The position numbers and the translations under genes were made by a program. 64,000 bases of DNA from Sorex araneus (Eukaryota; Chordata; Mammalia; Eulipotyphla; Soricidae), in NCBI RefSeq assembly GCF_027595985.1, contig NC_073307.1:15643127-15707126 (forward strand), read 5' to 3'. Of this stretch, positions 1 through 10,285 are shown one piece after another (within the stretch, counting starts at the first letter, position 1; the number at the start of each line of letters is the position of its first letter). The notes beneath the pieces are model-generated. The model had not been told where the DNA came from. It saw only the letters and a program-made list of their open reading frames with translations, and made no database searches.

Positions 1-1609
1 GTCCCAACAGTTTTACCTTTACATAGCGAGGCCAGAGGCCACTGTTAGTTTAATCTATAAAATAAGGATAAAACTGCTGGTCTGCCTACAGATAATAAAT
101 GCTAAATGGTTTTCTAACCTTCAAGCTCTGTTAAAGGAATTAGGAAAGTGACATTGGTGTCATTGATCATATGTCTTCTTGCTTTACCAGTTTGCAGCCG
201 GGGCTGGGCCCTTACTCTGAAACAGAAAGGAGGGAGTTGGGGATGCAGACAGGGGAAGGATGTCTAGTGTTTTTCAGTTATTCCCCAGGGCTCACCCCTG
301 CTCCTGAGGCTAAGAGGCATCATCTAATCAAAGTATCACTTGACCCAGGGGGAGGATGTGGGTGCTCCTTCTCCCCTGTGATGGGCAGTTACCGCCTGAT
401 CTTTCCAGGCGGGGAACTTCCTAATCACGGGAAGTGTTCTCTTTTTTCTTCTCTTTGTTGCCCGGCCCCCTAGCACCTAGTCTGACATGCAGTGGGAATT
501 TTGTCAGGGTTTAGGGACAAACTTCATCAGCAAATAGGAGGCTGCTTCTCCTTGGGGGCATCACGCTCCTCTGTATTCTGTACACGTACTGTCTTTCTCA
601 GACCTATCCTCCTTCTCAAATGTCTTTAAAGAAACCCACAGCTCTGGGGAGACTGGGTCATGGGAACATGAATACTTAGGTCTTGAAAAGAACTAGGAAA
701 ACCTGGGAAGAACAAGAAGCTTTGTCTTGATTTTCTAAATTGATTGATTTTTAAAAAATCTTCCAAACTGCTTTCCTTTTGGATACATCTGTGCCCTGAG
801 AATCAATTTTGGGGCCCAACGGGCAAGTGTCATAGAGGTTGGGTAAGGGGCCCCAGGCAACTCTGTGGACCATTTTTCTGTCTTGACCCCACATATATTG
901 TTCTGTGCCTTAAAGGAGACAGTGATGCTGGAATCTGAGTTTTCTCAGTAAGGACAATCAGCATGAGACAATACGACTTTGGCACTCACAGTTGTTACTG
1001 GAAGGTTGAAAACAGATGATGTGTGTATTTTCTGAGTGCGGCCATGATTTTTAAGTCAGGGAGCTTCTTAATTTTAGGTTGGTTTCCACTGTTATCCTCA
1101 TTACCTCATAGGATAGTGACAAGGATGACATGGCTCAGGGCATGCCCTGTCTTGAAGGGCTCTTTTCCCCACACCACGAGATCTTCGTCTCATATTTCAT
1201 AATTTTCCAAGGTCTGTTTCACCTTGACCCCATTTTATAGATGAGAAAACTGAGGGTTGAAGCGATTTTTCTCAAGTGGATTCCTCATGATCACCCGCGT
1301 GTGAACCTTATTGAAAGTCAGGTGGGATGGTTCATGTTCCTTTTCACCTGCAAACTGTCTCTTTCCAGAAGGATCTCGTGGAGTTGATAACGAGGTTGCA
1401 CACATCCCCCTCTAAAGCGCTTCCTGAGAAGCACCACAGAAGTCCCAATTTTGCTTATTTCTGTGACAAGAACGCCTTCTTAGCCTGACACCTCCCATCC
1501 AGGGCTCCCTCACAGATTTCCCTGTCAACTCCAGCCGGGAGACCAGGGGGGAGAAAAAAGGGAATAACCCAACAGTGCAAGGAGAAAAACAAAGGACCCC
1601 GAGGTGTGC
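1..1609. other. Unique sequence, no gene recognised
   Basis: No repeat family, microsatellite or coding exon was recognised here. Open frames are short and carry no family motif. If the CpG-rich block that follows is a minus-strand promoter, this stretch would be the start of that transcription unit, but no splice site could be tied to a known exon. Confidence 0.5.
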
Positions 1610-2060
1610 AACCAATCTGGAATGAAACCCGCCTTCTCAGTTCGCCAGATGCGGTCGCTGGTCTTTGTTCTCCGCGCTGGTGGCACGGAGCGGCAGTTCC
1701 CCCCCTAATCAGCTCTTTAGAAATTCTCCCCCGAGTGACACAGCCCGGCCTCGAGGATGCTCGTCATCTCTGCTGCTCCTCTGCGCTGACAGACGCACGC
1801 ACAGCGAGCTTGTCACTTGCCCTTCTCCTTCCTCCCTCCGCCCGCCGGCACACGTGGCGCCCCTGCTAGCTCCAGCAGGGGCTCTGAGCTGCACCCCTCC
1901 CTCCCCAACGCCCCCGCACCGCCCCCACAGCCGAGCACAGCTCTTTGCATTCTCCCAGCGCGCCCGTCATGCGCTGCTCCCCCCGGGATAAGCTTGTCTT
2001 CCCTGCAGCCCGGTTCACGGTGACACTTGTATCGTGCTCTGTGCTGGGGCAGGTGTGCGG
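1610..2060. promoter_or_regulatory. CpG-rich, promoter-like block (candidate SH3RF2 5' end, minus strand)
   Basis: By hand count there are about 33 CpG dinucleotides in the roughly 420 bases from 1621 to 2040, far more than in the surrounding DNA, where CpG is rare outside young SINEs. The stretch is C-rich on the + strand and includes a TTTGCAT octamer-like site near 1945. No repeat family was recognised in it. In mammals GRXCR2 is flanked on its 5' side by SH3RF2 in the opposite orientation, so a divergent minus-strand promoter here would fit that order. The identity is inference, because no SH3RF2 coding exon is visible. It could also be a CpG-rich enhancer or an unannotated noncoding-RNA promoter. 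Confidence 0.5.
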
Positions 2061-2155
2061 GGGAGAGGTGGGTGTGAGGAGGAGGCTGGCTGTAGGGGTG
2101 GGGGCTAACATTTATCATGTATGAGCTCTGTTCCCAGATTCCAATCATTAACTGG

Positions 2156-2156
<1 letters not shown>

Positions 2157-2202
<46 letters not shown>
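2157..2202. repeat. (ATC)n microsatellite
   Basis: About 15 uninterrupted ATC/TCA units. Similar runs at 6704 and 25988 belong to the tail of a retroposon family, but no body of that family was recognised beside this one. Confidence 0.95.
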
Positions 2203-2626
2203 GGTTAAATCCAGGTACCAATGAGGCACATGGAGATGTCCAAGAACACATCTCTCTTGTATCTAGATTCTTCTCACAGTCAGTCTTCACTGGCTTGGGG
2301 TTGTTCTAGAACCTTCGATGTTGGTTCACACAGAGAGTGATCTCTGGTGTTTGAAGTTTTCCGTGCAAAGAACCGGAGTGTGGAGGTGGACAATCACCTC
2401 TAGAAAGGTCAGGTCCAGCGGCGATCAGAACTGGAAGCCTCTGTGTAGCAGTCACCAAAACAAGGACCCATCTCCACCCGTCAGCATGGAATGCCGCTGA
2501 GACATGAGTCCCTGCCCCCGTGTCCCTCCTGCAGGGCAGCCACCCTGCTGAGGGCTCTCATCTTGCTCTTTCTGCTCCCTCCTCATGGCTGAGTGCTCAG
2601 GATGGAGGTTCTCAAGGTTGTGGGAT
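2203..2626. other. Unique spacer
   Basis: No gene or repeat was recognised. The stretch ends at the antisense tail of the L1 fragment that follows. Confidence 0.4.
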
Positions 2627-2990
2627 TTTATTTTAATTGACTCACCGTGAACTATAGTTACAAAGCTTTCATGTTTGGTTTCAGTCATACAATGCTCAAA
2701 CACCCATCCTTCCACCAGTGCATTCTCCACCACTAATGTCCCCAGTATACTCCCCCCTTTCAACCCTTCCCCTGCCTCCATGGCAGACAATTTCCCCCAT
2801 ACTCTCTCTCTCCTTTTGGGCATTATGGTTTGCAATGTAATGATATTGAGAGGTTATCATGTTTGGTCCTTTATCTACCTCAGCACACATCTCCCATATC
2901 AAATGATTCCTCGAACCATAATTGTCTTAGTGATCTCTTCTCTATTCCAACTGCCTTCTCCCCCAGCTCACGAGACAACCAGTGTTGGTG
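2627..2990 (-). mobile_element. L1 3' end, antisense
   Basis: This begins with a T-rich run, the antisense of a poly-A tail. It continues with the phrase common to many copies in this window: GACTCACCGTGA, then TTTCAGTCATACAATG, then ACCCATCC and CCACCACTAATGTCCCCAG. It ends at CTTCTCCCCCAGCTCA. The same order is seen at 16566, 21545, 39400 and 45050, so this is one dispersed L1 3' UTR family. The next 500 bases are L1 in the opposite orientation, so the two parts are read here as one inverted insertion. Confidence 0.75.
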
Positions 2991-3500
2991 TGGAAGTGGG
3001 GATAAAGGGATGCTCTTTCACCATTGGTGGGAATGACGACTGGTCCAGCCTTTTTGGAAACAATATGGGCATTCCCTCAAAAACTAAAAATAGAGCTTCC
3101 ACAGGACTCCACAATACCACATCTGGAAATTATCCCAAGGGTGCAAAAAAGCACAGTAGAATAAATGACATCTGCACCTGTATGTTCATTGCAGCACTGT
3201 TCACAATAGTCAGAATCTGGAAACAACCCGAGTGCCCAACTGGTTAAAGAAACTTTGGTGCATCTACACAGTGGAATATTATGCAGCTGTTAGGAGAGAT
3301 GAAGTCGTGAAGTTTGCTTATAAGTGGATGGACATGGAGAGTATCATGCTAAGTGAAATGAGTCAGGAAGAGAGGGACAGACATAGAATGACTGCACTCA
3401 TTTGTGGAGTATAAAATAACATAATATGAGACTGATACCCAAGGACAATAGACACAAGGGTTAGAAATATTGCCCCATAGTTGGTTGTGATATTTCTCAA
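2991..3500 (+). mobile_element. L1 ORF2 end and 3' UTR, sense, inverted segment
   Basis: The text GGAAACAACCCGAGTGCCCA, then CACAGTGGAATATTATGCAGC, then the phrase around GACATGGAGAGTATCATGC is typical of the region downstream of L1 ORF2. It lies upstream, in L1 coordinates, of the antisense piece directly to its left. Together they have the order expected from twin-primed L1 integration. The reading frame is broken and the copy is inactive. Confidence 0.75.
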
Positions 3501-4217
3501 GGAACTCATCTGAGATGCAGATCTTAGGAATGCTGCTTCCGGGAGAGACAGAACCCAGGACTTTTCCTCTGTACCAAATCCCCTCAGTGATTCTAAGGCA
3601 AGAAGTCTCTCAGTCTTTGTTTCAAAATGACATTGCTCAGACTCATCTGAACCCAGAACGGAAGGCACCAGTGGGCCAGCACCCTCATGTGGCTTCAACA
3701 CCAGGAGCACAGCTGTGGCCCTGTGACCTCTGGGTGTCCCACCTCCAGGCTCTTAGTTCCTCCCCTTCTCTGGGGTGATGCATCTGAGGAGCTGATTGCC
3801 TTCTTCTGTGCTTCCTGGGGGTGTGCAACAATCACTGATGTCTGTAAACATCTTAGAATGATTTTTATCCTTTGGTCTAAGAGACCCGTGAAAAGGAGCC
3901 CCCTTCCCAGCTTCTGTGTCCCCTGAACTTTCCCCTCTGCTGCCCACCATCCTGTCCCTGTTTGATAAGGCCTCGTCTTCTCCCCTGGACCCTGGGCTGG
4001 GCGGGCTGGTGTTATTGACCTTTGGATTTCTTAGAGGCACACAGTACCCTGCATGGTACAGGCATTCAGTAATGGGAGACTCCTTAGAGCCTCTGGCTTG
4101 AACCTTTTCTTGTGGATGGGGGAGCCCAGAGGTAACCTGCACCCCGCTTTTTTGATGATGCCAGAGCACATGCAATCCACAGGCTTGAATGAATAAAAGA
4201 GAAAGTGGGCAATACAA
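3501..4217. other. Unique spacer with one arm of a 75-base duplication
   Basis: No gene was recognised. Positions 3865-3939 recur at 4798-4872 with three mismatches. Confidence 0.4.
3865..3939 (+). repeat. 75-base direct duplication, copy 1
   Basis: Nearly identical (72 of 75 by eye) to 4798-4872. The match starts at TTATCCTTTGGTCTAAGAG and ends at TTTCCCCTCTG. Flanks on both sides are unrelated, so this is not a larger tandem duplication. Confidence 0.9.
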
Positions 4218-4400
4218 TTTTTTTTCTTTTTCTTTGGCTTTTCAGGTCACACCTGGCGATGCTCAGGGGTTAGTCCTGGCTTTGCACTCAGGAATTACTC
4301 CTGGCAGTGCTCAGGGGACCATATAGAATGCTGGGAATCAAACCTGGGTCGGCTGTGTGCAAGGCAAACGCCCTACCCACTGTACTACCACTCCAGTCTC
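4218..4400 (-). mobile_element. SOR-A SINE, antisense
   Basis: Antisense copy of the A-tailed tRNA-derived SINE, with a T-rich tail first, then GGTCACACCTGGCGATGCTC, the body, and the head complement ending CTACCACTCCAGTCTC. The head shows several substitutions compared with younger copies. Possible imperfect duplications (CAATACAATTT and CAAAAGCAATTT) flank it. Confidence 0.9.
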
Positions 4401-4569
4401 GGCAAAAGCAATTTGGCTGTGGTATTGAGCAGATTCAAAAATAGTCTTTGAAATTCAGGCCCCGTCAAAGTACTGAGCACAGAGTGGACCCAAAGGAAAA
4501 GTGAGTTTGGACCCTCACTGTAGATGGTTTGGGTTTTGGGTCAGTTTTTCCTACGTATTTTCTTTCTTT

Positions 4570-4745
4570 CTTTTTTTTTTTTTTTGCTTTTTGGGTCACA
4601 TCCAGTAATGCTCAGGGGTTACTCCGGGCTCTGCACTCAGGAATTACTCCTGGCAGTGCTTGGGGGACCATATGGGATGCCGGGGATTGAACCCGGGTCA
4701 GCCGCGTGCAAGGCAACCCTACCCGCTATGCTATCGCTCCTGCCC
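4570..4745 (-). mobile_element. SOR-A SINE, antisense, with target-site duplication
   Basis: Full-length antisense copy from the T-rich tail through GCTTTTTGGGTCACATCC to CTATCGCTCC. The flanking CCTACGTATTTTCT is found on both sides (about 4550 and 4747), which is a clear target-site duplication and supports L1-type retroposition. Confidence 0.93.
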
Positions 4746-4797
4746 CTCCTACGTATTTTCTCCTCTATATTTCCTTAGATCTCCTGACAAAGAGATC

Positions 4798-4872
4798 TTA
4801 TCCTTTGGTCTAAGAGACCCATGAAGAGGAACCCCCTTCCCAGCTTCTGTGTCCCCTGAACTTTCCCCTCTG
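4798..4872 (+). repeat. 75-base direct duplication, copy 2
   Basis: Second copy of the segment at 3865-3939, offset 933 bases. Differences are G/A in ACCCGTGAA, A/G five bases later and G/A before the C run. Confidence 0.9.
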
Positions 4873-5205
4873 TTGTATTCTGGCTTCTGTTCCATTCAAA
4901 CTCCCTTGCTTCCTTTCCCTGTCCTGTTGCTTCCCAGCAACTCATTCTGCAGCCAGCACAATTGCACAGGCACTGGAGGTAGACAGGAGCCTCTCCTCCT
5001 AGTGAAGTGTTGGTCCTTCATCTTCCCTGACTTAGGCAACTAACACAGTAGAACATGGAAAGAGCGTGCAACTCAAATTTAGACGTAATTGATGTCAAAT
5101 GTCTGTCTAATAGCAGTGAGGTCATATTGGACAGAAAATTTAAGCACCCTGAAACTTGGTTTCTTATTCTGAGAATGAGAACATAGTTGGATGCTGCCTC
5201 CCCAT

Positions 5206-5280
<75 letters not shown>

Positions 5281-5394
5281 TACACACACTTCATATAGAT
5301 GATCTTGGTTCTCCTCTTTGAATGTTCTTCTTAGAACTTCACACAATTCATAAGAATTGAGTTTTGGAGTATGGCAATCTCTCAACATATTAAA
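4873..5394. other. Unique spacer with CT/CA microsatellite
   Basis: No gene was recognised. The compound microsatellite is listed separately. Confidence 0.4.
5209..5287. repeat. (CT)n(CA)n compound microsatellite
   Basis: About 19 CT units pass directly into about 15 CA units, with two interruptions near 5274-5282. The polypyrimidine half and the alternating half could adopt different non-B structures. Confidence 0.95.
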
Positions 5395-6116
5395 ATAGAT
5401 TTTTCATGTTATCCGGCAATTCCACTCCTTGGGATCTATCCAAAGAAGACAAAAATACTAAACTGAAAAGATACACCCACAGCATATTCTCTGCAGCACT
5501 ATTTCCAGTCGCCAAGATCTGGAAACAACCTAGGCATCCAACCACAGATGAGGGGACAAAAATGTTGTGGTGTATAGACATCATGAAATACTACTTAGCT
5601 ATGAGAAAAGATGAGATCTTGTCTTTTGATACAACATGGGTTTAACTGGAGGGGGTCATGTTCAATGCAATAAGAAGGAGAAAGATAAATAAGGCATAAT
5701 CTCACTCATTAAGAAACAGGACAAGGGCTGGAGTGATAGCACAAGCGAAAGGGCGTTTGCCTTGCACTCGGCCAACCCGGGTTCGATTCCCAGCATCCCA
5801 TATGGTCCCCTGAGCACGGCCAGGGGTAATTCCTGAGTGCAGAGCCAGGAGTGACCCCTGTGCATCGCTGGGTGTGACCCCCCCAAAAAAAAAAGAAACA
5901 GAAAAAAAAGGAATAGCGTCCAATGTACAGAATTCCCACTCTCTGATCATATAATGGAGGTTTCCAATGGGGAAGGAAGGGGCTGAGAGAACCCAGTGGA
6001 CTCTGAAAGGATATTAGCACTTTGGTGAGAGGGGGTGTGATGTTATCTAAACAATGGGATGTTTGAAGTCTTGTAAACCATGAATTCAATGAAATACAAT
6101 AAAATGATTAATAGAA
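5395..6116 (+). mobile_element. L1 3' region, sense, split by a SINE
   Basis: Sense L1 text includes GGAAACAACCTAGGCATCCA and AAATACTACTTAGCTATGAG, the usual end of ORF2 and start of the 3' UTR. The SINE at 5725-5894 interrupts it, with AAGAAACA on both sides. L1 resumes after the SINE and ends near AATACAATAAAATGATTAATAG. Truncated and non-coding. Confidence 0.8.
5725..5894 (+). mobile_element. SOR-A SINE, sense
   Basis: Starts GGGCTGGAGTGATAGCACAA, with B box GGGTTCGATTCC near 5779, CATATGGTCCCCTGAGCAC, and GGTGTGACCCCCCCAAAAAA at the end. Inserted in the older L1 fragment around it, so it is younger than that L1. Confidence 0.95.
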
Positions 6117-6703
6117 AAAATGGATTTCCTATGTTTTATGCCTCTCCCTCTTTAGAGCACTGTTAGATAGTGGAGTGACTTATCATTCCCAAGGTCCTGG
6201 CAACTGTGGGGAGCACAGAACTAGCATATTATGCTGTCCTTATTAATGCTCGTACTTTTTTATGGACAGTGGGGAAATTATTGGAAAGAAGAGAAAAGAA
6301 AACCTTTGGGTAACACAGTTCTCTTTGCTTGGTTAATGCAGAGACTAATTTAGGTTAGCAAGGGCTGGGCGGGTTAGCCTAGAGGTTCTTAATTTCTAAA
6401 TAGAGGTAGCAGGAGTGTCACTAGTTGTCAACTTATGATTAGACACTAAGTTGGAGAAGATCAAGTTTTTTTTTTAGATACCTCTTCCCCTCCAGCCTGC
6501 TTGTACAGTTTCAATTTATTTAGTAATGAATTCAATTGGCATTTCTCTCCTGGAACACTGTTATTAAAACAAACGTGACAGAGACTCTGCTTGCAGGAAC
6601 AACAGTGTAGGAATGAAATGAACAGCAATGTACAATATGAGATCCAACCTTGGCTGGGCTACGGCGCAGTACTTAGAATGTCTGAGACCAATGATAATCT
6701 CGT
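6117..6703. other. Unique spacer
   Basis: No gene or repeat family was recognised. Confidence 0.4.
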
Positions 6704-7262
6704 TCATCATCATCATCATCCCGTTGATCATCGAATTTCTCAAGTGGTCTCAGTAATGTCTTCATTCGTCCTAGCCCTGAGATTTTAGAAGCCTCTCTTT
6801 ACTCATCCTTCCCAACAATGCCTCATTGGAGGCTCTTTCAGAGTCAGAGGAATGAGACCCATCATTGTTACTGGTTTTCACATATTAATACACCATGGGG
6901 ACCTTGCCAGGCTCTCCCATATGGGCAGGAAACTCTCGGTAGCTTGCCAGGTTCTCCTAGAGAGAGAAATAGGCTATAAGATGTTTTCGGGAGCTTGGTT
7001 TTAAGTCTCTGGATGTTGGCCATTGGTGGGATTACAGGCACCAGGGGCAGTCCCTGGGTGTGACCGCCTAGCTACTAGAAAATGGGAAATCTGGGTGGAA
7101 GAGGCCTACTTCCAATCCGAGCAGGCTTGGAGGTCTCAGCCCCGGGTCCCACACACCTTGGTTCCTTTGCCGGTACCTTCATGCATGAGGCTTGTCCGAA
7201 CATGTGGAGAGGGGCCTTGAGCATGGCTGTGGCTAGGCTCCGGAGGTCTTCGGCTGCGAATC
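6704..7262 (-). mobile_element. SOR-C retroposon with (ATG)n tail, antisense
   Basis: Begins with CATCATCATCATCATCCCGTTGATC, here split as a CAT run then CCCGTTGATCATCGAATTTC, and runs through GGGACCTTGCCAGGCTCTCCC, CCTGGGTGTGACCGCCTAGC and GGGCCTTGAGCATGGCTGTG. A second copy with the same order is at 25988-26618. Read on its own strand, the element ends in CGATGATCAACGGGATGATG and repeats of ATG rather than poly-A. Part of its tail resembles SOR-B. No intact coding frame was recognised. Probably a non-autonomous element moved by a non-L1 LINE. Confidence 0.8.
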
Positions 7263-8246
7263 TCGTTAATCCTCACAATTTAACACAAGCCTCCATGAGA
7301 GGGAGAGAAATTGTGTCGAATCAGACAGTTGTTCATCTTATAGCTGTGCAAGGCAGAAGGGAACAGGGCAGTAAGAGGAAGAGGGATCTTTACCCTACTT
7401 CTTGCTCATTTGCTGACAGAGCAAGCTAAATGGAAAGGATCTAGAGGAAGAAGAGAAGCTTGTGTCGAGAAGGCACAGGACTGAGGGGCTCTCAGTGTCT
7501 TTCAGTGGGAGGCACATTCTGGACTCTCTGGAGCCAAGGGTGAGGAAATCAAAGTGTTTGTTCTCAGGAAGCGAACATGCTGGTGACCAGAAATAGGTCA
7601 CAACCAACTGAACCAATCAATGAAGAGAAAATAAAATGAGAGAAAATAAAACAGGGACATGGGATGCCCTATGGGTATGTGGATGGAGACAGTGGCATGA
7701 ACTGGACTTTACACGGCACAGCTGCGGGACTGGACAGGCGAAGAGCCAGCACCTAAAAGAGACTCAGCATCAGGGGGAAGAACCCTCAGCTCCCTCCCAT
7801 AATAGTATACACCTCATTAATATTTCCACCCTCTACTGTACATTTAGTAGTGTTTACTGTTTATGAACAATGTGACCTTTCTTCTACTGTACATTTAGTA
7901 GCATTTACTGTTTACGAACAATGTGACCTTTGGCAAGTTATTCAATCTCTAATTTGACGTCATGACGACTACACCTCTCACAGCCTTGTGTGTGACAAGA
8001 ATTGTATGTAATAGCAACGGAAATTAGCAATGACCAAGTGCCTATCGTGTGCTCCACCTAGATAATGTCTCATTTTTTTTTGATAGCCATTTTCATGGTA
8101 AGAAGTATCATCCTCCCCATGTTGTAGATGAGAACAGTCCAAAGAGTGAGTAACTTGCTCCAGGTCACCCAGAGTGGGGATTGGAACCCAGTTACTCTTC
8201 TGCCAAAGGCCTCACTCTTAACCTCGCATCCTCCAGGTGTAAAATT
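7263..8246. other. Unique spacer with a short tandem duplication
   Basis: No gene was recognised. It includes the tandem duplication at 7832-7931. Confidence 0.4.
7832..7931 (+). repeat. Tandem duplication, two 49-base units
   Basis: Units 7832-7880 and 7883-7931 start TCTACTGTACATTTAGTAG and end AACAATGTGACCTTT. They differ at three positions (TG/CA and T/C). The period is 51. Confidence 0.95.
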
Positions 8247-8405
8247 CTTTTTTTGCTTGTCTTTTGTTATTTTGGGCCACACCTAATGATGCTAAGGGAT
8301 TACTCCTGGCAGTATTTGGGGCACCATATGGGATACTGGGGAAAGAACTGGTTCAGCTGCGTGCAAGGCAAGTGCCCTACACATTGTCCTATCGCTCCCG
8401 CTCCC
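8247..8405 (-). mobile_element. SOR-A SINE, antisense, with target-site duplication
   Basis: Antisense body from the T-rich tail and GGGCCACACCTAATGATGC to CTATCGCTCC. CCAGGTGTAAAATTCT is present at both ends (8233 and 8407), a 16-base target-site duplication. The body is somewhat diverged and slightly short. Confidence 0.92.
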
Positions 8406-8407
8406 CC

Positions 8408-9477
8408 AGGTGTAAAATTCTGAGACCAGATCCTGCACCTGCTACTTTCCAGGCTTCTAGTTCTACTGCTACTGTGCCCATCCACTTTCTTCTGTTTGAT
8501 CACCACTGCGGGCGATTGTAGATTCGATGTTTTACAACGTTCCAGGCAGAGTGAAGAATTGGCCCTAGAAGCCAGCTCTTCTGATTTCTGATCCCTGGGT
8601 CTTCTTGCAGCATGCCTCCTGGAGATTTTGCTTATTCTCATTAAGTGTATTTTGAAAGGAGCCTGCAGAAACACACGCTGAATTTGCTTCAGTAGCTCCA
8701 GCTGTTTGCGAAACAATAGGTTCAATTTTCTCCCTTAATACCGCTTCTATTAACATTTAAAAGATCCCTCCATATTCATCGTTCCTATTTTAAGCTGCAA
8801 AACTTGTCAGCGCGCTTCAGTATTTGTCAGCTGATGAAACCCACCAGGCTTCTGAACTGACACCTACTCTACCTGCCACCTGCCAGCCCGGGCATCACGC
8901 GCCTGTCTGCCTTGCTCCTGCTTGTGTCTGGCCCAGGAATTCCAGGTTTCCTGAGAAGCCTCACCTCGGGCCTTCCTCTCCTTGCTCTGTTTTTATTTTG
9001 CTTTGTCCAGTTGGGTTTTGCCTGTGGCCATTCCTCTCCTCTAGGGTGCAGAGAGCTGAACTTGAAGATGGAAAACTTCGAGAAATCGGGCGAGGGTGGT
9101 TCGAATACGGACTCTGCCTGGGAGACGCACTCCCTGCCTTGCAACCACAGTGAGGCCGGCGCAGAGGGGAGCAGCCAGTGGGGGCATCGTCCACCTCGCC
9201 CCCGCAGGCAGGCAGAAGCTTCCCTGGAGGAAAGTGTCTCTAAAGCTGCTGCTCATTTGTGCTATTTGTTCTTGGGCTTGGATACCTTTACATTTTAAAA
9301 ACTGTTTTTGGATCGAAGTTCTGTGATTTACAATACTGTTAAAGATGGCTTCTCATACACCTAATTCCAACACAACACCCATCTGCTTTGACTCTTGCCG
9401 TTCTCCATACACAGTGTGACAAATCTATGTTGGCCCTTTTTCTCAGAGGGAAAGTTAAATACTTAGTTGTGGGGGCT
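8408..9477. other. Unique sequence, moderately GC-rich
   Basis: No repeat was recognised. 8820-9260 is more GC- and CpG-rich than its surroundings and keeps several overlapping open frames up to 128 codons, but none shows a recognisable domain, splice pair or start context. A conserved noncoding or untranslated exon cannot be ruled out. Confidence 0.4.
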
Positions 9478-9750
9478 GGGGAGATGGTTCTTATTGTAGA
9501 GCCCATGGTTAGCACCTGCAGTTGACCCAGAGATGGGTCAGTCCCTGGCCCTGCATAATCCCTGAGCACGGCGGGATGGGGTAGCCCCTAAAACATCGAG
9601 CTTCTGAAGATGGCCTGCCTTGCAAGTGTGAGGTTGTGAGTTTGATCCCTGGTGTCACCACATGCTCTGAGTATGGTCCCAATGTCTCTGCCTGGCAGCA
9701 TGGCTGACTGAGATCCTTGGGTTCACCAGTGATTTCTGATAGCACTGCAG

Positions 9751-9795
<45 letters not shown>

Positions 9796-9838
9796 CACCG
9801 TGGCTGGGACATGACCCCTAAAAGCAAAAATGAAAAGA
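9478..9838 (+). mobile_element. Diverged tRNA-derived SINE(s) with internal (GT)n
   Basis: GGGCTGGGGAGATGGTTCTT resembles a SINE head. A second head-like stretch, GCCTGCCTTGCAAGTGTGAG with GAGTTTGATCCCTGG, follows at about 9615-9660, and the tail ends with GGGACATGACCCCTAAAAGC. This looks like an older relative of SOR-A, perhaps two pieces. The GT run lies inside it. Confidence 0.6.
9752..9793. repeat. (GT)n microsatellite
   Basis: About 21 uninterrupted GT units. Confidence 0.95.
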
Positions 9839-10199
9839 TGTGCAAGCATGTGTGTGAACGCCAGGACCGAGGAATGCACAGCTCAGTGGCACTGTGACTG
9901 TGAATGCGAACCTGGTGTATGACCTTTGATGAACACCGCCACCAAGCGTGTGTGCCACCCCCAGTGACCACAAATTCCGCAGAAGGAAGGGGAATAACGT
10001 CCTTAGGCATTTCCTATACAGTCTGCCAAGCTCCTGCCCTTTTCCACCATCTACTTGCCTTTCCCATCCTTGCTCTCATATAAATTCCACGAAGGCAGGC
10101 GGATTTGCTCATGTTTTCACTCTGTTTCAAATGCCCAGAATAGTGAAGCCTGAAGTATAAGTATTAAATGAGTTAATGACTGCCAAGAGATTAACATAG
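9839..10199. other. Unique spacer
   Basis: No gene or repeat family was recognised. Confidence 0.4.
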
Positions 10200-10285
10200 T
10201 GAGCTGGGGATGTAAGTCACAGAACCCATGCCTTGCATGTTTGAGGTCCTGGGTTTGATCCGCAGGCAACAAAAAGAGCCAAACA
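10200..10285 (+). mobile_element. Diverged SINE head fragment
   Basis: GAGCTGGGGATGTAAGTCAC then CATGCCTTGCATG and GGGTTTGATCCGC match the tRNA-like head of older SINE relatives. The body is mostly missing before an A-rich end. Confidence 0.6.

Noticed and set aside
7832-7931. CRISPR-like repeat spacing
   Set aside because: Only two tandem units with a two-base gap, in a mammalian genome, so this is a simple tandem duplication.
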